Positions 50,065 to 59,068 of a stretch of DNA of 64,000 bases are shown here, one piece after another. A program made the position numbers and the translations under genes. Each line of letters starts with the position of its first letter. Position 1 is the stretch's first letter. The notes below the pieces were generated by a model that was not told where the DNA came from, did not search any database, and saw only the letters and a program-made list of their open reading frames with translations. The stretch is from Candidatus Gastranaerophilales bacterium (GTDB lineage: Bacteria > Cyanobacteriota > Vampirovibrionia > Gastranaerophilales > Gastranaerophilaceae), in the NCBI GenBank assembly GCA_944323145.1, contig CALURJ010000005.1, positions 1 through 64,000 of the forward strand, given 5' to 3'.

Positions 50065-51789
50065 TTATTCTTTCAGTAATTTTTCCGCAAGTTCGGATTC
50101 TGTTCTGCCGTTCAGAGTTTTGCTGACCTTTTGGAGTTTTTGTGCGATAAGTTCCATATTGTCCGTCCAGACAAAGTTATCAAGAACATATTTTTCAGCC
50201 TTATCAAAATCTCCTTCAATTTGAATTCTTACAATTTCTGCAAGCATTTCTTTTGCAATATGGACAACTTTATCTATATTAACGTGAATTTTTCCGTCAA
50301 CAATATCATAAGCTCCGCGTTCTGCAAAATATTTGTTCTGCATAACAGTTCTTACTCTGTGTGCCTGACTTAATGTCGGTTTTGATTTTAAGAAGTTATC
50401 AGCAACAGTTGTGACAATGATTTGTTTTCTCTGTTCTTCGGTATACATACCGAGTTCGGTTAATAAATCAACAAAAGCAAGAGAGCCCATATCAGCTTTG
50501 TTTTCTTCAATAATGTTGCGGTATTTGCCGAGAGTTTCGCAAGCTTTTTTAGGCCCCAGAGAATGTGCATTTTCATGTCCTATTGTAAACCAGTGATCAG
50601 CTTCATCAAGGTAGTATTTATGCTGATTTTTGTCTAAGATTTCATCCAGTCTTTCCTGAAGTTTTTTCATATCACTTATAAAACGTATTTGTCTGTGATA
50701 AACATTTCTTCTTCCGCCGCCGATTGTAAGTGATAGTTTGTCGTCATTAGGAAGGTTTTCAGCAAGAGTTATCCCGCCTCTGTAAGCTCCGACGTCACCT
50801 GTTACGGCAACAAGGTCAACATCAACCATTGTCTGTTTTGTATCGCTGTCAGGATTTATATTCTGTTCATATTCGTCAGCGTAAGGCATATTTTTTGCAA
50901 GTGTCGGAAGATATTTTTTTATTGCCATCAGGGCATCTGTTCCTTTTTTATTAACAATCCCGACGCGTCCGCCTAGAAAATCTTTTGGAATAGGCTTGAT
51001 ACCATGTGTTTCAAGAAGTGCGGCTAGTTCTTTGTTTTCAACAATTGTGCCGGTCATTTCATCTTCATAATTTTCTCTTGTTATTGTAAATTCAAGTGGG
51101 GTGTCCTGAAGAGCTGCCCATTTTTTATCCGCGTATGCATCAAGCATAGGATCTGCTGTACGAAGAGCTTTTGCCTGAAGTTTTAAATATTCGGTAAAAT
51201 CTGCATTGGTTGAAGTTTCAGCGGCTTTGTCAATTTCATCAGCCATTTTGGAAAAGTCCTCTTTGAACTTGTCTATATAATCAATTCCGATAAGTTCATC
51301 CCCGTTTCTTTCAACAACTGAACGCTGGGTCAGAATTTTTTTTACTTCTTCAATTTTTCCATCATTAACCATTCCGGTCAGAATTTTATGAAATTCTTCT
51401 TTTGAAAGATCTTCAGGGTAAACCCCTTTGCCCGGAAGTTCTTTTATCCCTTTTGCAAGGTTAATTTTGTTTGACATAGTGTCTATGGCGTTCATTCCTT
51501 TTTGAGCATCAAAGAGTACTTTTGTTAATTTTGCCTGTTCATTGCCTTTTGTTATTTCGTTTTCAAGAAATTCTTTGAATTCCAGATTGTGATGGCAGTC
51601 AATTTGCATATTGATTTTTTCTAATATATATGCTGCTTTGACGAGGTGTTTTAAAGTTTCTTTATCTCCGTCGGCAAGTTCAAGATATTCCGGAGCATCA
51701 CACTTTAGCATCTTTTTTGTTATTAAGTAATCTTTGTTTGTTCGTTTTTCAAGTTCTTCCATAGAAAGATTTAGTTCAAACTTTGTCAT
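50065..51789 (-). CDS. Distant M49 (dipeptidyl-peptidase III-like) zinc peptidase
   Basis: A 574-residue soluble protein. WFTIGHENAHSLGPK holds His405, Glu406 and His409 (HExxH), and IIEENKADMGSL 20 residues on holds a further Glu pair (428-429). This pairing resembles M49 peptidases (dipeptidyl-peptidase III), where the third zinc ligand is a Glu in an EE(x)xA motif, but classic members have the longer HExxGH. Shorter bacterial relatives with HExxH and LGP are known to me. The first 240 residues are helical and unassigned. No signal peptide, so cytoplasmic. The substrate is unknown. Confidence 0.7.
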   Translation of the reverse strand: MTKFELNLSMEELEKRTNKDYLITKKMLKCDAPEYLELADGDKETLKHLVKAAYILEKINMQIDCHHNLEFKEFLENEITKGNEQAKLTKVLFDAQKGMNAIDTMSNKINLAKGIKELPGKGVYPEDLSKEEFHKILTGMVNDGKIEEVKKILTQRSVVERNGDELIGIDYIDKFKEDFSKMADEIDKAAETSTNADFTEYLKLQAKALRTADPMLDAYADKKWAALQDTPLEFTITRENYEDEMTGTIVENKELAALLETHGIKPIPKDFLGGRVGIVNKKGTDALMAIKKYLPTLAKNMPYADEYEQNINPDSDTKQTMVDVDLVAVTGDVGAYRGGITLAENLPNDDKLSLTIGGGRRNVYHRQIRFISDMKKLQERLDEILDKNQHKYYLDEADHWFTIGHENAHSLGPKKACETLGKYRNIIEENKADMGSLAFVDLLTELGMYTEEQRKQIIVTTVADNFLKSKPTLSQAHRVRTVMQNKYFAERGAYDIVDGKIHVNIDKVVHIAKEMLAEIVRIQIEGDFDKAEKYVLDNFVWTDNMELIAQKLQKVSKTLNGRTESELAEKLLKE

Positions 51790-51867
51790 ATTACTCTCTC
51801 CTTTACTTTTTTAGGTAATTATAACATATTTTATGAAATTTAAATTAGGCCATTTAGATGAATAAGG

Positions 51868-51896
51868 TTGAAAATCGTTTCAGGTTTTGGTAAAAT
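51868..51896 (+). promoter_or_regulatory. Promoter of pilin P4
   Basis: TTGAAA, 17-nt spacer and extended -10 TGGTAAAAT, the same layout as the P3 promoter. Confidence 0.65.
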
Positions 51897-51926
51897 AATT
51901 GTAAACTATAAGGCATGGAGCTCAGT

Positions 51927-52757
51927 ATGAAAAGAGAAATTATTAATCTTATTTATCATCCTAACGTCCTAACGTCTTCACGTCTAAAAAAATGTGCGTT
52001 TACATTATCGGAAGTTTTAATCACTCTCGGAATTATCGGTGTAGTTGCGGCAATTACAATGCCCGCAATTGTTGCAAATGTTCAAAATGTTATTTTAAAA
52101 AATCAATTTAAGAAAGCATATAATACATTTTATAACGGTGTAATGCAGGCACAGACAAATCTGGGTTACCCTGTAGGATGTTCTTACTGGCTAAGCGGAA
52201 GCTTATGCAAGGAAGTTTGCAAGGAATGGGATCCTGTAGTAGAAGGTGTATGTTCAGGCGGGTTTGAATGTGAAGATGGTTCTCCTTTGCCTGCAGATCA
52301 AAACGGTTTAAGAGGTGATTGTGCAAAATTTGATGAAGAATTATTTAATAATGTTTTTAAAACTGTAAAGTTCTGTGAAAAAGATGCTCTTGCAAACGGT
52401 TGTATAACAGATAATTATCGTGGTACGGATAAAGTATGGTCTGATAATAATCCTGATTCTGACAAAGAGGCAAATCCCAACAGGGGTTTTTCTGAGAGTG
52501 GCATAAAAAATAGATATTCATCATGGATTTTATCTGATGGTATAGTTGTTATTAAATACGGTGAGTATAAAAATTCTATACCCATTTATACAGTTGACAT
52601 AAATGGGCATAGAGGTCCAAATAAGTGGGGATATGATTTGTTTACTTTTGAGCTTCAGGGAGATTATGATGGTATAAGAAAAATTATAGGTATATCATAC
52701 GCAACGGAGACGGGTGGAAAAAATACAGCCGATATGATTAAAGAAATGGGTAAATAA
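51927..52757 (+). CDS. Prepilin-like protein P4, no homopolymer
   Basis: A 276-residue prepilin-like protein with KKCAFTLSEVLITLGIIGV after a leader of only 23 residues. It starts MKREII, like MKRL in P3 and P5, after a GGAG site; an in-frame ATG 12 nt upstream overlaps that site. The mature part has ten Cys, several in pairs (LCKEVCKEW), and DINGHRGPNKWGYDLF, linking it to P2. There is no G or C run, so this may be the family's constitutive form. The leader DNA has a short CTAACGTC direct repeat. Confidence 0.85.
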   Translation: MKREIINLIYHPNVLTSSRLKKCAFTLSEVLITLGIIGVVAAITMPAIVANVQNVILKNQFKKAYNTFYNGVMQAQTNLGYPVGCSYWLSGSLCKEVCKEWDPVVEGVCSGGFECEDGSPLPADQNGLRGDCAKFDEELFNNVFKTVKFCEKDALANGCITDNYRGTDKVWSDNNPDSDKEANPNRGFSESGIKNRYSSWILSDGIVVIKYGEYKNSIPIYTVDINGHRGPNKWGYDLFTFELQGDYDGIRKIIGISYATETGGKNTADMIKEMGK

Positions 52758-52825
52758 TTTTGATTATTATTCATATAAATTAAACTTTTAACTTGCAAGG
52801 TTGTTTTCATGTTAAAATTTTATAT

Positions 52826-53428
52826 ATGGACTTTTTAGAAAAAATAAAAAATCTCAGCAAGAAACAAAAGGCATATATCGGAGCTTTAGCTGCTATAATT
52901 GGTCTTTTGGCGTGGGCTTTTATTTCGGCAGGGGTTATTACTCATAACTTTAATAGAAGCCAGCTTCAAACCGATCAGGATAGGCAGGAAGCTTTGATCC
53001 ACGGTATTATTCTTACAGAAACAAAAGATGAAAAAAAATACTGGGAAATATATGGCGAAACAGGTAATTATGACAGCAAAAACGGTGTTGCCATACTTGA
53101 TAATGTAATCGGGAATTTTTATGACGACGATAATCAGGTTTCTATGAGCTTTGAATCTTCAAAAGGAACGTATAATGAAAATAAAAAACAAATAATACTT
53201 TATGAAGATACGTTTATAGTATTAAAGGATTTAACAACTCTGCATGCAAATAAACTGGTTTGGTCAGGCCGTGATATCCCTGTTATTGCTGAGGGGAATG
53301 TCAGAATTACAAGAACTGATGAATTTCTTGCAACTGCTTCTAAAGTTGAAATCAGTCCTGATTATGATAAATTTAAGATTACGGGGAATACAGTTTCCAA
53401 AATGTATGATAATAAGGAGAAAAAGTGA
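52826..53428 (+). CDS. lptC: LPS export periplasmic protein LptC
   Basis: A 200-residue protein with one N-terminal membrane helix (YIGALAAIIGLLAWAFISAGV) and a periplasmic beta-jellyroll, the bridge between LptB2FG and LptA. The beta-rich repeats FYDDDNQVSMSFESSKGTYN and LHANKLVWSGRDIPVIAEGN are typical. An extended -10 (TGTTAAAAT) ends 7 nt before the ATG with no ribosome site. It overlaps lptA by 4 nt, which confirms the assignment by context. Confidence 0.85.
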   Translation: MDFLEKIKNLSKKQKAYIGALAAIIGLLAWAFISAGVITHNFNRSQLQTDQDRQEALIHGIILTETKDEKKYWEIYGETGNYDSKNGVAILDNVIGNFYDDDNQVSMSFESSKGTYNENKKQIILYEDTFIVLKDLTTLHANKLVWSGRDIPVIAEGNVRITRTDEFLATASKVEISPDYDKFKITGNTVSKMYDNKEKK

Positions 53429-54411
53429 AAAAGATTTTTATAGCTTTAATGATATCTTTGTTTACGGCGGGTCTTGTTGTTCAGGCTTCGGATTTGATTA
53501 TTGAATCTAAGACTCAGAGTTATGAGGAAAAAGAAAATAAAATAAAATTTGAAGGCGATGTAAAAGTTTCCGTTGATGATTTACGAGTTGTCGGCGATAA
53601 GGCTGATGTCAGCATGGACGAAAATCAAAAACTTGATACGGCAACTTTTTATGACAAACCTTATGCCTATGAAATCAAAAAAAATAAAAAACGTGAAGTT
53701 AAAGCAAATATTTTAAAACTTTCTCTTATTACAAAGGTTGTAAAAGCTCAGGGAGATACGCAGTCCATTGTATTTGACGGTAAAGTCCCTGTGGTTGTAA
53801 TTAACGCTGATGAACAGGAATACAATACGAACACAGGTGTTATGATTGCGACGGGAGCTGTTACCATAAAGTATAAAGATTTGGATACTTTTTCAAATAA
53901 AGCAAAAATTAAAACCGATAAAAACGGCGATTTGAAAGACATAGAACTCATAGGAGATGCAAGAATCAAACAGCAGGGAAGTGATTCGCTGGCTGACAAT
54001 TTTTACTACAATGCTGATACAAAAGTTTTGACGGCAATAGGAAACACAACTTCTAACGCGCTTATGGAAGACGGAACAAAGCTTGTTTTAAAGTCAAACC
54101 GTCAGGAATACTATCAGGATAAAAATGTATTTAATGCTTCCGGTAATGTTCGTGTCTGGTATCAGGACTATTATGCGGAAGGTCCGAAAATTACTATTTA
54201 TCCTAATAAAGAAGGTAAGCCAAACGATGTTTATTTTGTCGGGCGTTCCAGCATTACTCAGGGCGTCAGAACAATTTACGCAGACAGAATTAAAATGACT
54301 ATGAAACCGAAAGATTTTCACGCCGACGGCAATACAAGAACAGTAATTAAAAATATCGGCTCGGGCGATAACGGCGGGAATTCCGAAGGCGGAATAGGGT
54401 TAGGATTATAA
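53425..54411 (+). CDS. lptA: LptA/OstA-family lipopolysaccharide transport protein
   Basis: A 328-residue periplasmic protein with a Sec signal peptide (KKIFIALMISLFTAGLVVQA) and OstA-type repeats: IIESKTQSYEEKENKIKFEG, DADEQEYNTNTGVMIATG, and KSNRQEYYQDKNVFNASGNV. Nearly twice the length of E. coli LptA, suggesting two or more jellyroll units. GTG start within the lptC stop. Together the pair implies an outer membrane with LPS or a related glycolipid; lptB/F/G are not in the window. Confidence 0.88.
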   Translation: MKKIFIALMISLFTAGLVVQASDLIIESKTQSYEEKENKIKFEGDVKVSVDDLRVVGDKADVSMDENQKLDTATFYDKPYAYEIKKNKKREVKANILKLSLITKVVKAQGDTQSIVFDGKVPVVVINADEQEYNTNTGVMIATGAVTIKYKDLDTFSNKAKIKTDKNGDLKDIELIGDARIKQQGSDSLADNFYYNADTKVLTAIGNTTSNALMEDGTKLVLKSNRQEYYQDKNVFNASGNVRVWYQDYYAEGPKITIYPNKEGKPNDVYFVGRSSITQGVRTIYADRIKMTMKPKDFHADGNTRTVIKNIGSGDNGGNSEGGIGLGL

Positions 54412-54413
54412 TT

Positions 54414-55187
54414 ATGAGTGAAAAAGAAAAAGTTGATAAAGCAATAGAGTTGTACCAGAAGGGAAATTATAAAGAGGCAATAGATGCTTTCAGTTCAGTG
54501 CTTGAAACCTGTCAGGATAATGCGGAGCTTTATAACAACATTGCTCTTTGTTATGCAAATTTGGGCGACTACGACAAGGCTGAAAAACATTATTTAAAGG
54601 CTCTGCATTTAAATCCGAAACTGCCTCAGGTTTATATAAATCTTGCCGACATTTATTATCGCAGAAAAGATATGGGAAGCGGTATTGAGCTTGTTACTCA
54701 GGGTATATATGAAATTCCTGACAATCTTGTTCTCAGGCATTATCTTGCAAGATTTTATATGGAAGATGCAAAGCTTGATCTTGCAATAGATGAACTTGAA
54801 CATATTTTAGAAAAACAGCCCGATAATTATGATGTTTACTATGATTTGGGAAAAGTTCATTTTGAACTCGGAAATTATGAATGTGCTATAGAAAATTTTG
54901 AGAATGTTCTTCAATACAAGAGTGAAAATCCCTGGATATATTATTATCTCGGGGAAGCATACGAAGCAAATGATGAGATAGATAAAGCGCTTTCAAACTA
55001 CTTAAAAGCTATAGCACACAATGATATGTTTTCTCCGGCTTACAAAAAAGCGGGAATTCTTTTCCTTGCCCGCGGGGACTATGAGGATGCAATAGAATAT
55101 TTTGAGGATTATACAAAGCTCGATATCCCCGAAGAAGAAGCAGGCAAAATAAGAGAGCTGATAGAAAGAATTAGAAAGAAACAATGA
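54414..55187 (+). CDS. Tetratricopeptide repeat protein
   Basis: A 257-residue protein of about seven TPR units (YQKGNYKEAIDAFSSVLE, YANLGDYDKAEKHYLKAL, HFELGNYECAIENFENVL, FLARGDYEDAIEYFEDYT). No signal peptide or membrane segment. TPRs hold protein partners; the partner is unknown. It starts 2 nt after lptA and overlaps dprA by 4 nt, so it is within the lptC-topA transcription unit. Confidence 0.9.
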   Translation: MSEKEKVDKAIELYQKGNYKEAIDAFSSVLETCQDNAELYNNIALCYANLGDYDKAEKHYLKALHLNPKLPQVYINLADIYYRRKDMGSGIELVTQGIYEIPDNLVLRHYLARFYMEDAKLDLAIDELEHILEKQPDNYDVYYDLGKVHFELGNYECAIENFENVLQYKSENPWIYYYLGEAYEANDEIDKALSNYLKAIAHNDMFSPAYKKAGILFLARGDYEDAIEYFEDYTKLDIPEEEAGKIRELIERIRKKQ

Positions 55188-56269
55188 CATCAGATAAATA
55201 CTGGATAGCTTTATCATCAATAGAGGAAATTGACAGCCGTTTTATTCAGAGGCTGTACAATTATTTCGGGGATATTGAAAAAGCTTTTAATGCAAATGAT
55301 TTGTCTTCGATTGACGGTTTGAGCGTTAAAAAAGCCGAAAAATTTTTAAGACTGCGTGATAAAGTAAATCCTGATAACGCTTTGCAGAAAGTTGCAGATA
55401 AGGGTATAAGCTACCTTACTTTTGACAGCGAAAAATATCCTTATATGCTTAAAAATATTGATAATCCGCCTTCCGTACTTTATTATAAAGGTGACTTATT
55501 CTCTTGTAATCTTGAAAGAACTCTTGCGGTTGTCGGCTCAAGGCGTGCAACTTCTTACGCTAAAGAGGCATTATCAAAGATAATATCGGAACTTGGCGGC
55601 ACCGATATTTGTATTGTATCAGGGCTTGCTTCGGGAATTGATACGACGGCGCATGTTTCGGCAGTTGATAACAATTTAAAAACAATCGGTGTAATTGCAA
55701 GCGGTTTTGATTTTACTTATCCGGCAGCAAACAAGGAATTATATAAAAAAATAGAAAACGGTTCGGGCGCTGTGGTAACGGAATACTATCCGACATTTGA
55801 ACCTTTAAAATTCAGATTCCCTCAGAGAAACAGAATTGTATCTGGTTTGTCTTTCGGAACGCTTGTTGCAGAAGCATCTTTGAAAAGCGGAGCTTTGATA
55901 ACCTCAAATTTAACGCTTGAACAGGGCAGAGAGTTGATGTGTATTCCGGGGTTGATTACAAATCCGAATACCGAAGGGATTTATAAGCTTTTGAAAAACG
56001 GAGCAACGCTTGTTACCTGTGCGGATGATATTTTGGAGGCTCTAGGGTGGGAGGTTAAGATTGAGCAGCAAACTTTGTTTAATCTTCCTGATTTAAACGA
56101 TGATGAAAAGGTTATTTATGAAGCGCTTGAAATAGAAGAAAAAGGTGTGGATGAACTTCAGGCGTTTACAAAATTGAGTATAGATAATTTGTTGATGTAC
56201 TTGACAACAATGGAGCTTAAAGGCATAATTAAACAGGTCGACGGGGACAGGTATAAAAAGGTATACTGA
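55184..56269 (+). CDS. dprA: DNA-processing protein DprA
   Basis: A 361-residue protein that protects incoming single strands and loads RecA during natural transformation. An N-terminal helical domain, then the Rossmann-like core with VGSRRATSYAKEAL and VSGLASGIDTTAHVSA, VAEASLKSGALITSN, and a C-terminal winged-helix domain. Together with prepilin genes it makes natural competence plausible, but uptake genes (comEC, pilQ) are not visible here. Confidence 0.95.
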   Translation: MTSDKYWIALSSIEEIDSRFIQRLYNYFGDIEKAFNANDLSSIDGLSVKKAEKFLRLRDKVNPDNALQKVADKGISYLTFDSEKYPYMLKNIDNPPSVLYYKGDLFSCNLERTLAVVGSRRATSYAKEALSKIISELGGTDICIVSGLASGIDTTAHVSAVDNNLKTIGVIASGFDFTYPAANKELYKKIENGSGAVVTEYYPTFEPLKFRFPQRNRIVSGLSFGTLVAEASLKSGALITSNLTLEQGRELMCIPGLITNPNTEGIYKLLKNGATLVTCADDILEALGWEVKIEQQTLFNLPDLNDDEKVIYEALEIEEKGVDELQAFTKLSIDNLLMYLTTMELKGIIKQVDGDRYKKVY

Positions 56270-56733
56270 TGAAAAATTTTTTGAAAACGCTTTTTATAAT
56301 CAATGAACCTATAGGGAGATTGGAATTTTTTTTCATATCACTTGCAGTTTCTTTTATAGTTTTTATATTATGGTATGTGTCGGTTTATCTTCTTTATTAT
56401 ATTAATGTTTTTAAAGTGGAAGCTCCCTTATTGTTAATGCTGTGTGAATTTACGTTATTGGCTTTTATACTATTATTTGGTTTGGCATTGCTAGTAGTAA
56501 ATTTTGTTTGTATTACAAAAAGATGCTGGGATATTATATCTGATAAATTATTATCTGTTATTATCGGGATTATTTTAATGGCTTTAAATTTATTAATACA
56601 TAATATTGTAATCAATGTAACTTGTTATTTGATTTGGTGTTTGTTCCCCGGACAAATATTCAAAAGACAAAAAGATATATCTGTTTTAGATATACTTAAA
56701 AAAGAAAAAGAGCATAGTTCTGAAGAAGGTTAG
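56269..56733 (+). CDS. DUF805-like membrane protein
   Basis: A 154-residue protein with four hydrophobic segments and family features EPIGRLEFFFI near the start, TKRCWDI in the middle and WCLFPGQIFKRQ at the end. It is the intact relative of the TGA-interrupted gene at 42783. Its start overlaps the dprA stop by one base. The function of DUF805 proteins is unknown. Confidence 0.75.
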   Translation: MKNFLKTLFIINEPIGRLEFFFISLAVSFIVFILWYVSVYLLYYINVFKVEAPLLLMLCEFTLLAFILLFGLALLVVNFVCITKRCWDIISDKLLSVIIGIILMALNLLIHNIVINVTCYLIWCLFPGQIFKRQKDISVLDILKKEKEHSSEEG

Positions 56734-56738
56734 AATAA

Positions 56739-59048
56739 ATGGCAGAGGCAAAAAGTAAAAGTAAAGAAAAAGCATTAGTAATAGTTGAGTCGCCGGCAAA
56801 ATCAAAAACAATCAGAAAAATTCTTGGCGACAGTTATCAGATTGAAGCAAGTTTCGGGCATGTTAGAAATTTGCCGACAAAAGATCCTTCAACAGAAAAT
56901 TTAGGATTTGATATAAATAACCATTTTCAACCAAAGTTTGAAGTAATCCCCGGAAAACAGGCGGTTGTTAAAAAATTGAATGATCTGGCTAAAAAAGCTG
57001 ATAAAATCTATCTTGCTTCCGACCCAGACCGCGAGGGAGAAGCTATAGCCTGGCATGTAAGACAGATTTTAAAAGTGCCTGATGATAAGATTTTAAGAAT
57101 TGTATTCAACGAAATTACTCCGAAAGCTGTTAAACATTCGGTTGAAAATCCCCGCGCTATTGATATGGATATGGTTCAGGCGCAGCAGACAAGACAAATT
57201 CTGGATAAACTCGTAGGTTACAAATTGAGTCCTGTGCTCTGGAAACAAATTGGTAACAGAAACCTTTCTGCGGGACGTGTTCAATCTGTTGCGCTTAGGA
57301 TGATATGCGAACGCGAGGAAGAAATTGAAGCGTTTGTACCGCAGGAATACTGGTCAATCCATACGGATTTGGAAAAAGACGGAAAAACTTTTGAAGCTGA
57401 ACTTTCTAAAATTAAAGATAAAGCAGTTGAAAAAACTATTAAAAATCAGGAAGAAGCTCAAAAAATAGTAGACTATCTTCAAAACCCATCAAGAGAGTTT
57501 GAGGTTTCCAAAGTTACTAAAAAGACAATGAAAAGAAAGCCGACAGCTCCTTTTATAACTTCAACCATGCAGAGGGCTGCAAGCTCAAAACTTGGTTTCG
57601 GAGTTCAAAAGACAATGCAGGTTGCCCAAAAACTCTACGAAGGTATTGAAATTGACGGAACTCCTGTCGGTTTGATTACTTATATGAGAACGGACAGTGT
57701 AAGGGTGTCAGACGATGCTCAAGCGATGGCCAAAGATTTTATTTTTGCTAACTACGGAGAAAAGTATTATCCGGAAACGCCGAATATTTATGCAAAAGGA
57801 AAGCAAAATGTTCAGGACGCGCACGAAGCTATCAGGCCTTCTTACCCTGAAAGAACTCCTGAAAGTATTAAAAAATATCTTGACAGCGACCAGTATAAAC
57901 TTTATAAGCTTATCTGGGATAAGTTTATGTCCTCACAGATGGCAAACGCTGAAATAGCAAATAAATCAATTGAAATTAAAGCAGGCGATTACACTTTGAA
58001 AGCAGGCACAAGCAAAGTTACTTTTGACGGCTTTTTGAAGCTTTATAATGATGCAGATGAAGAAGAAAAAGACGCAGATGCTAAAATTCCTGATCTGGAA
58101 AAAGGCGATAAGGTTAACTGTAAAAAAGTAAATCCTAAACAGCATTTTACACAGCCTCCGCCGAGATATAACGAAGCTTCGCTTGTTAAAGCTCTGGAAG
58201 AATACGGCATAGGACGTCCGTCTACTTATGCAACTATTATTACGGTTATTCAAACCCGTAAATATGTTGAAAAGAAAGACAAGGCGCTTCATCCGACCCT
58301 TTTGGGCCGAACTGTTTCAAAACAGCTTGTACAGCAGTTTGCAGATATTATGGATTATAAATTTACTGCGGGCATGGAAACAAAACTTGATAAAATTGCC
58401 GAAAAAAAAGCTGTTTGGAATGATGTTTTGCAGGAATTTTATATTCCGTTCATTGAAGAGGTTAATAAGGCGCTTCAAAATAATGAACGTGTTAAGATTG
58501 AAAGTAAAATTAAATGCCCGAACTGCGGAAAGCCTATGGTATTAAGAATAGGTAAAAACGGCTCGCAGTTTTTGGGCTGTTCGGGGTATCCGGAATGCAA
58601 AACAATGATGTCTTTAAATGCGCTTTCCGAACAATCTGATGAGGAACAGGCAGGAGAACCCGAGGTTTGTGAAGAAAAATGCGAAAAATGTGGTTCTGAT
58701 ATGATATTTAAAACTGGGCCCTACGGCAAGTATATGGAATGTACAAACGAAAACTGCAAACACAGAAAGCCTTACAGAAAATCAACCGGCGTAAAATGTC
58801 CTAAATGCGGAGAGGGTACTATTGTTGAGAGAAAATCAAAACGCGGGACGGTATTTTTCGGCTGTGATAAATATCCTGACTGTGATTTTGTCCTCTGGAA
58901 CGAGCCTACCGGCGAAAAATGCCCTGAATGCGGTTCGCTTCTTGTAAAAAAAGTTTTGAAAAAAGGCGATGTAATTACATGTTCCAATATAAAATGCCAT
59001 TACAAGAAAGAAGTTGATGATGCATCTGTTCAGACGGAAAGTCTATAA
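56739..59048 (+). CDS. topA: DNA topoisomerase I
   Basis: A 769-residue type IA topoisomerase that removes negative supercoils. Toprim domain with VIVESPAKSKTIRKIL and SDPDREGEAIAWH; active Tyr in ITYMRTDSVRVS near residue 312; LVKALEEYGIGRPSTYATII. Four C-terminal zinc motifs follow: CPNCGK, CEKCGS, CPKCGE and CPECGS. Complete and of normal length. It is 5 nt after the DUF805-like gene. Confidence 0.97.
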   Translation: MAEAKSKSKEKALVIVESPAKSKTIRKILGDSYQIEASFGHVRNLPTKDPSTENLGFDINNHFQPKFEVIPGKQAVVKKLNDLAKKADKIYLASDPDREGEAIAWHVRQILKVPDDKILRIVFNEITPKAVKHSVENPRAIDMDMVQAQQTRQILDKLVGYKLSPVLWKQIGNRNLSAGRVQSVALRMICEREEEIEAFVPQEYWSIHTDLEKDGKTFEAELSKIKDKAVEKTIKNQEEAQKIVDYLQNPSREFEVSKVTKKTMKRKPTAPFITSTMQRAASSKLGFGVQKTMQVAQKLYEGIEIDGTPVGLITYMRTDSVRVSDDAQAMAKDFIFANYGEKYYPETPNIYAKGKQNVQDAHEAIRPSYPERTPESIKKYLDSDQYKLYKLIWDKFMSSQMANAEIANKSIEIKAGDYTLKAGTSKVTFDGFLKLYNDADEEEKDADAKIPDLEKGDKVNCKKVNPKQHFTQPPPRYNEASLVKALEEYGIGRPSTYATIITVIQTRKYVEKKDKALHPTLLGRTVSKQLVQQFADIMDYKFTAGMETKLDKIAEKKAVWNDVLQEFYIPFIEEVNKALQNNERVKIESKIKCPNCGKPMVLRIGKNGSQFLGCSGYPECKTMMSLNALSEQSDEEQAGEPEVCEEKCEKCGSDMIFKTGPYGKYMECTNENCKHRKPYRKSTGVKCPKCGEGTIVERKSKRGTVFFGCDKYPDCDFVLWNEPTGEKCPECGSLLVKKVLKKGDVITCSNIKCHYKKEVDDASVQTESL

Positions 59049-59068
59049 GTTTAATAAGGAGACAAAAG

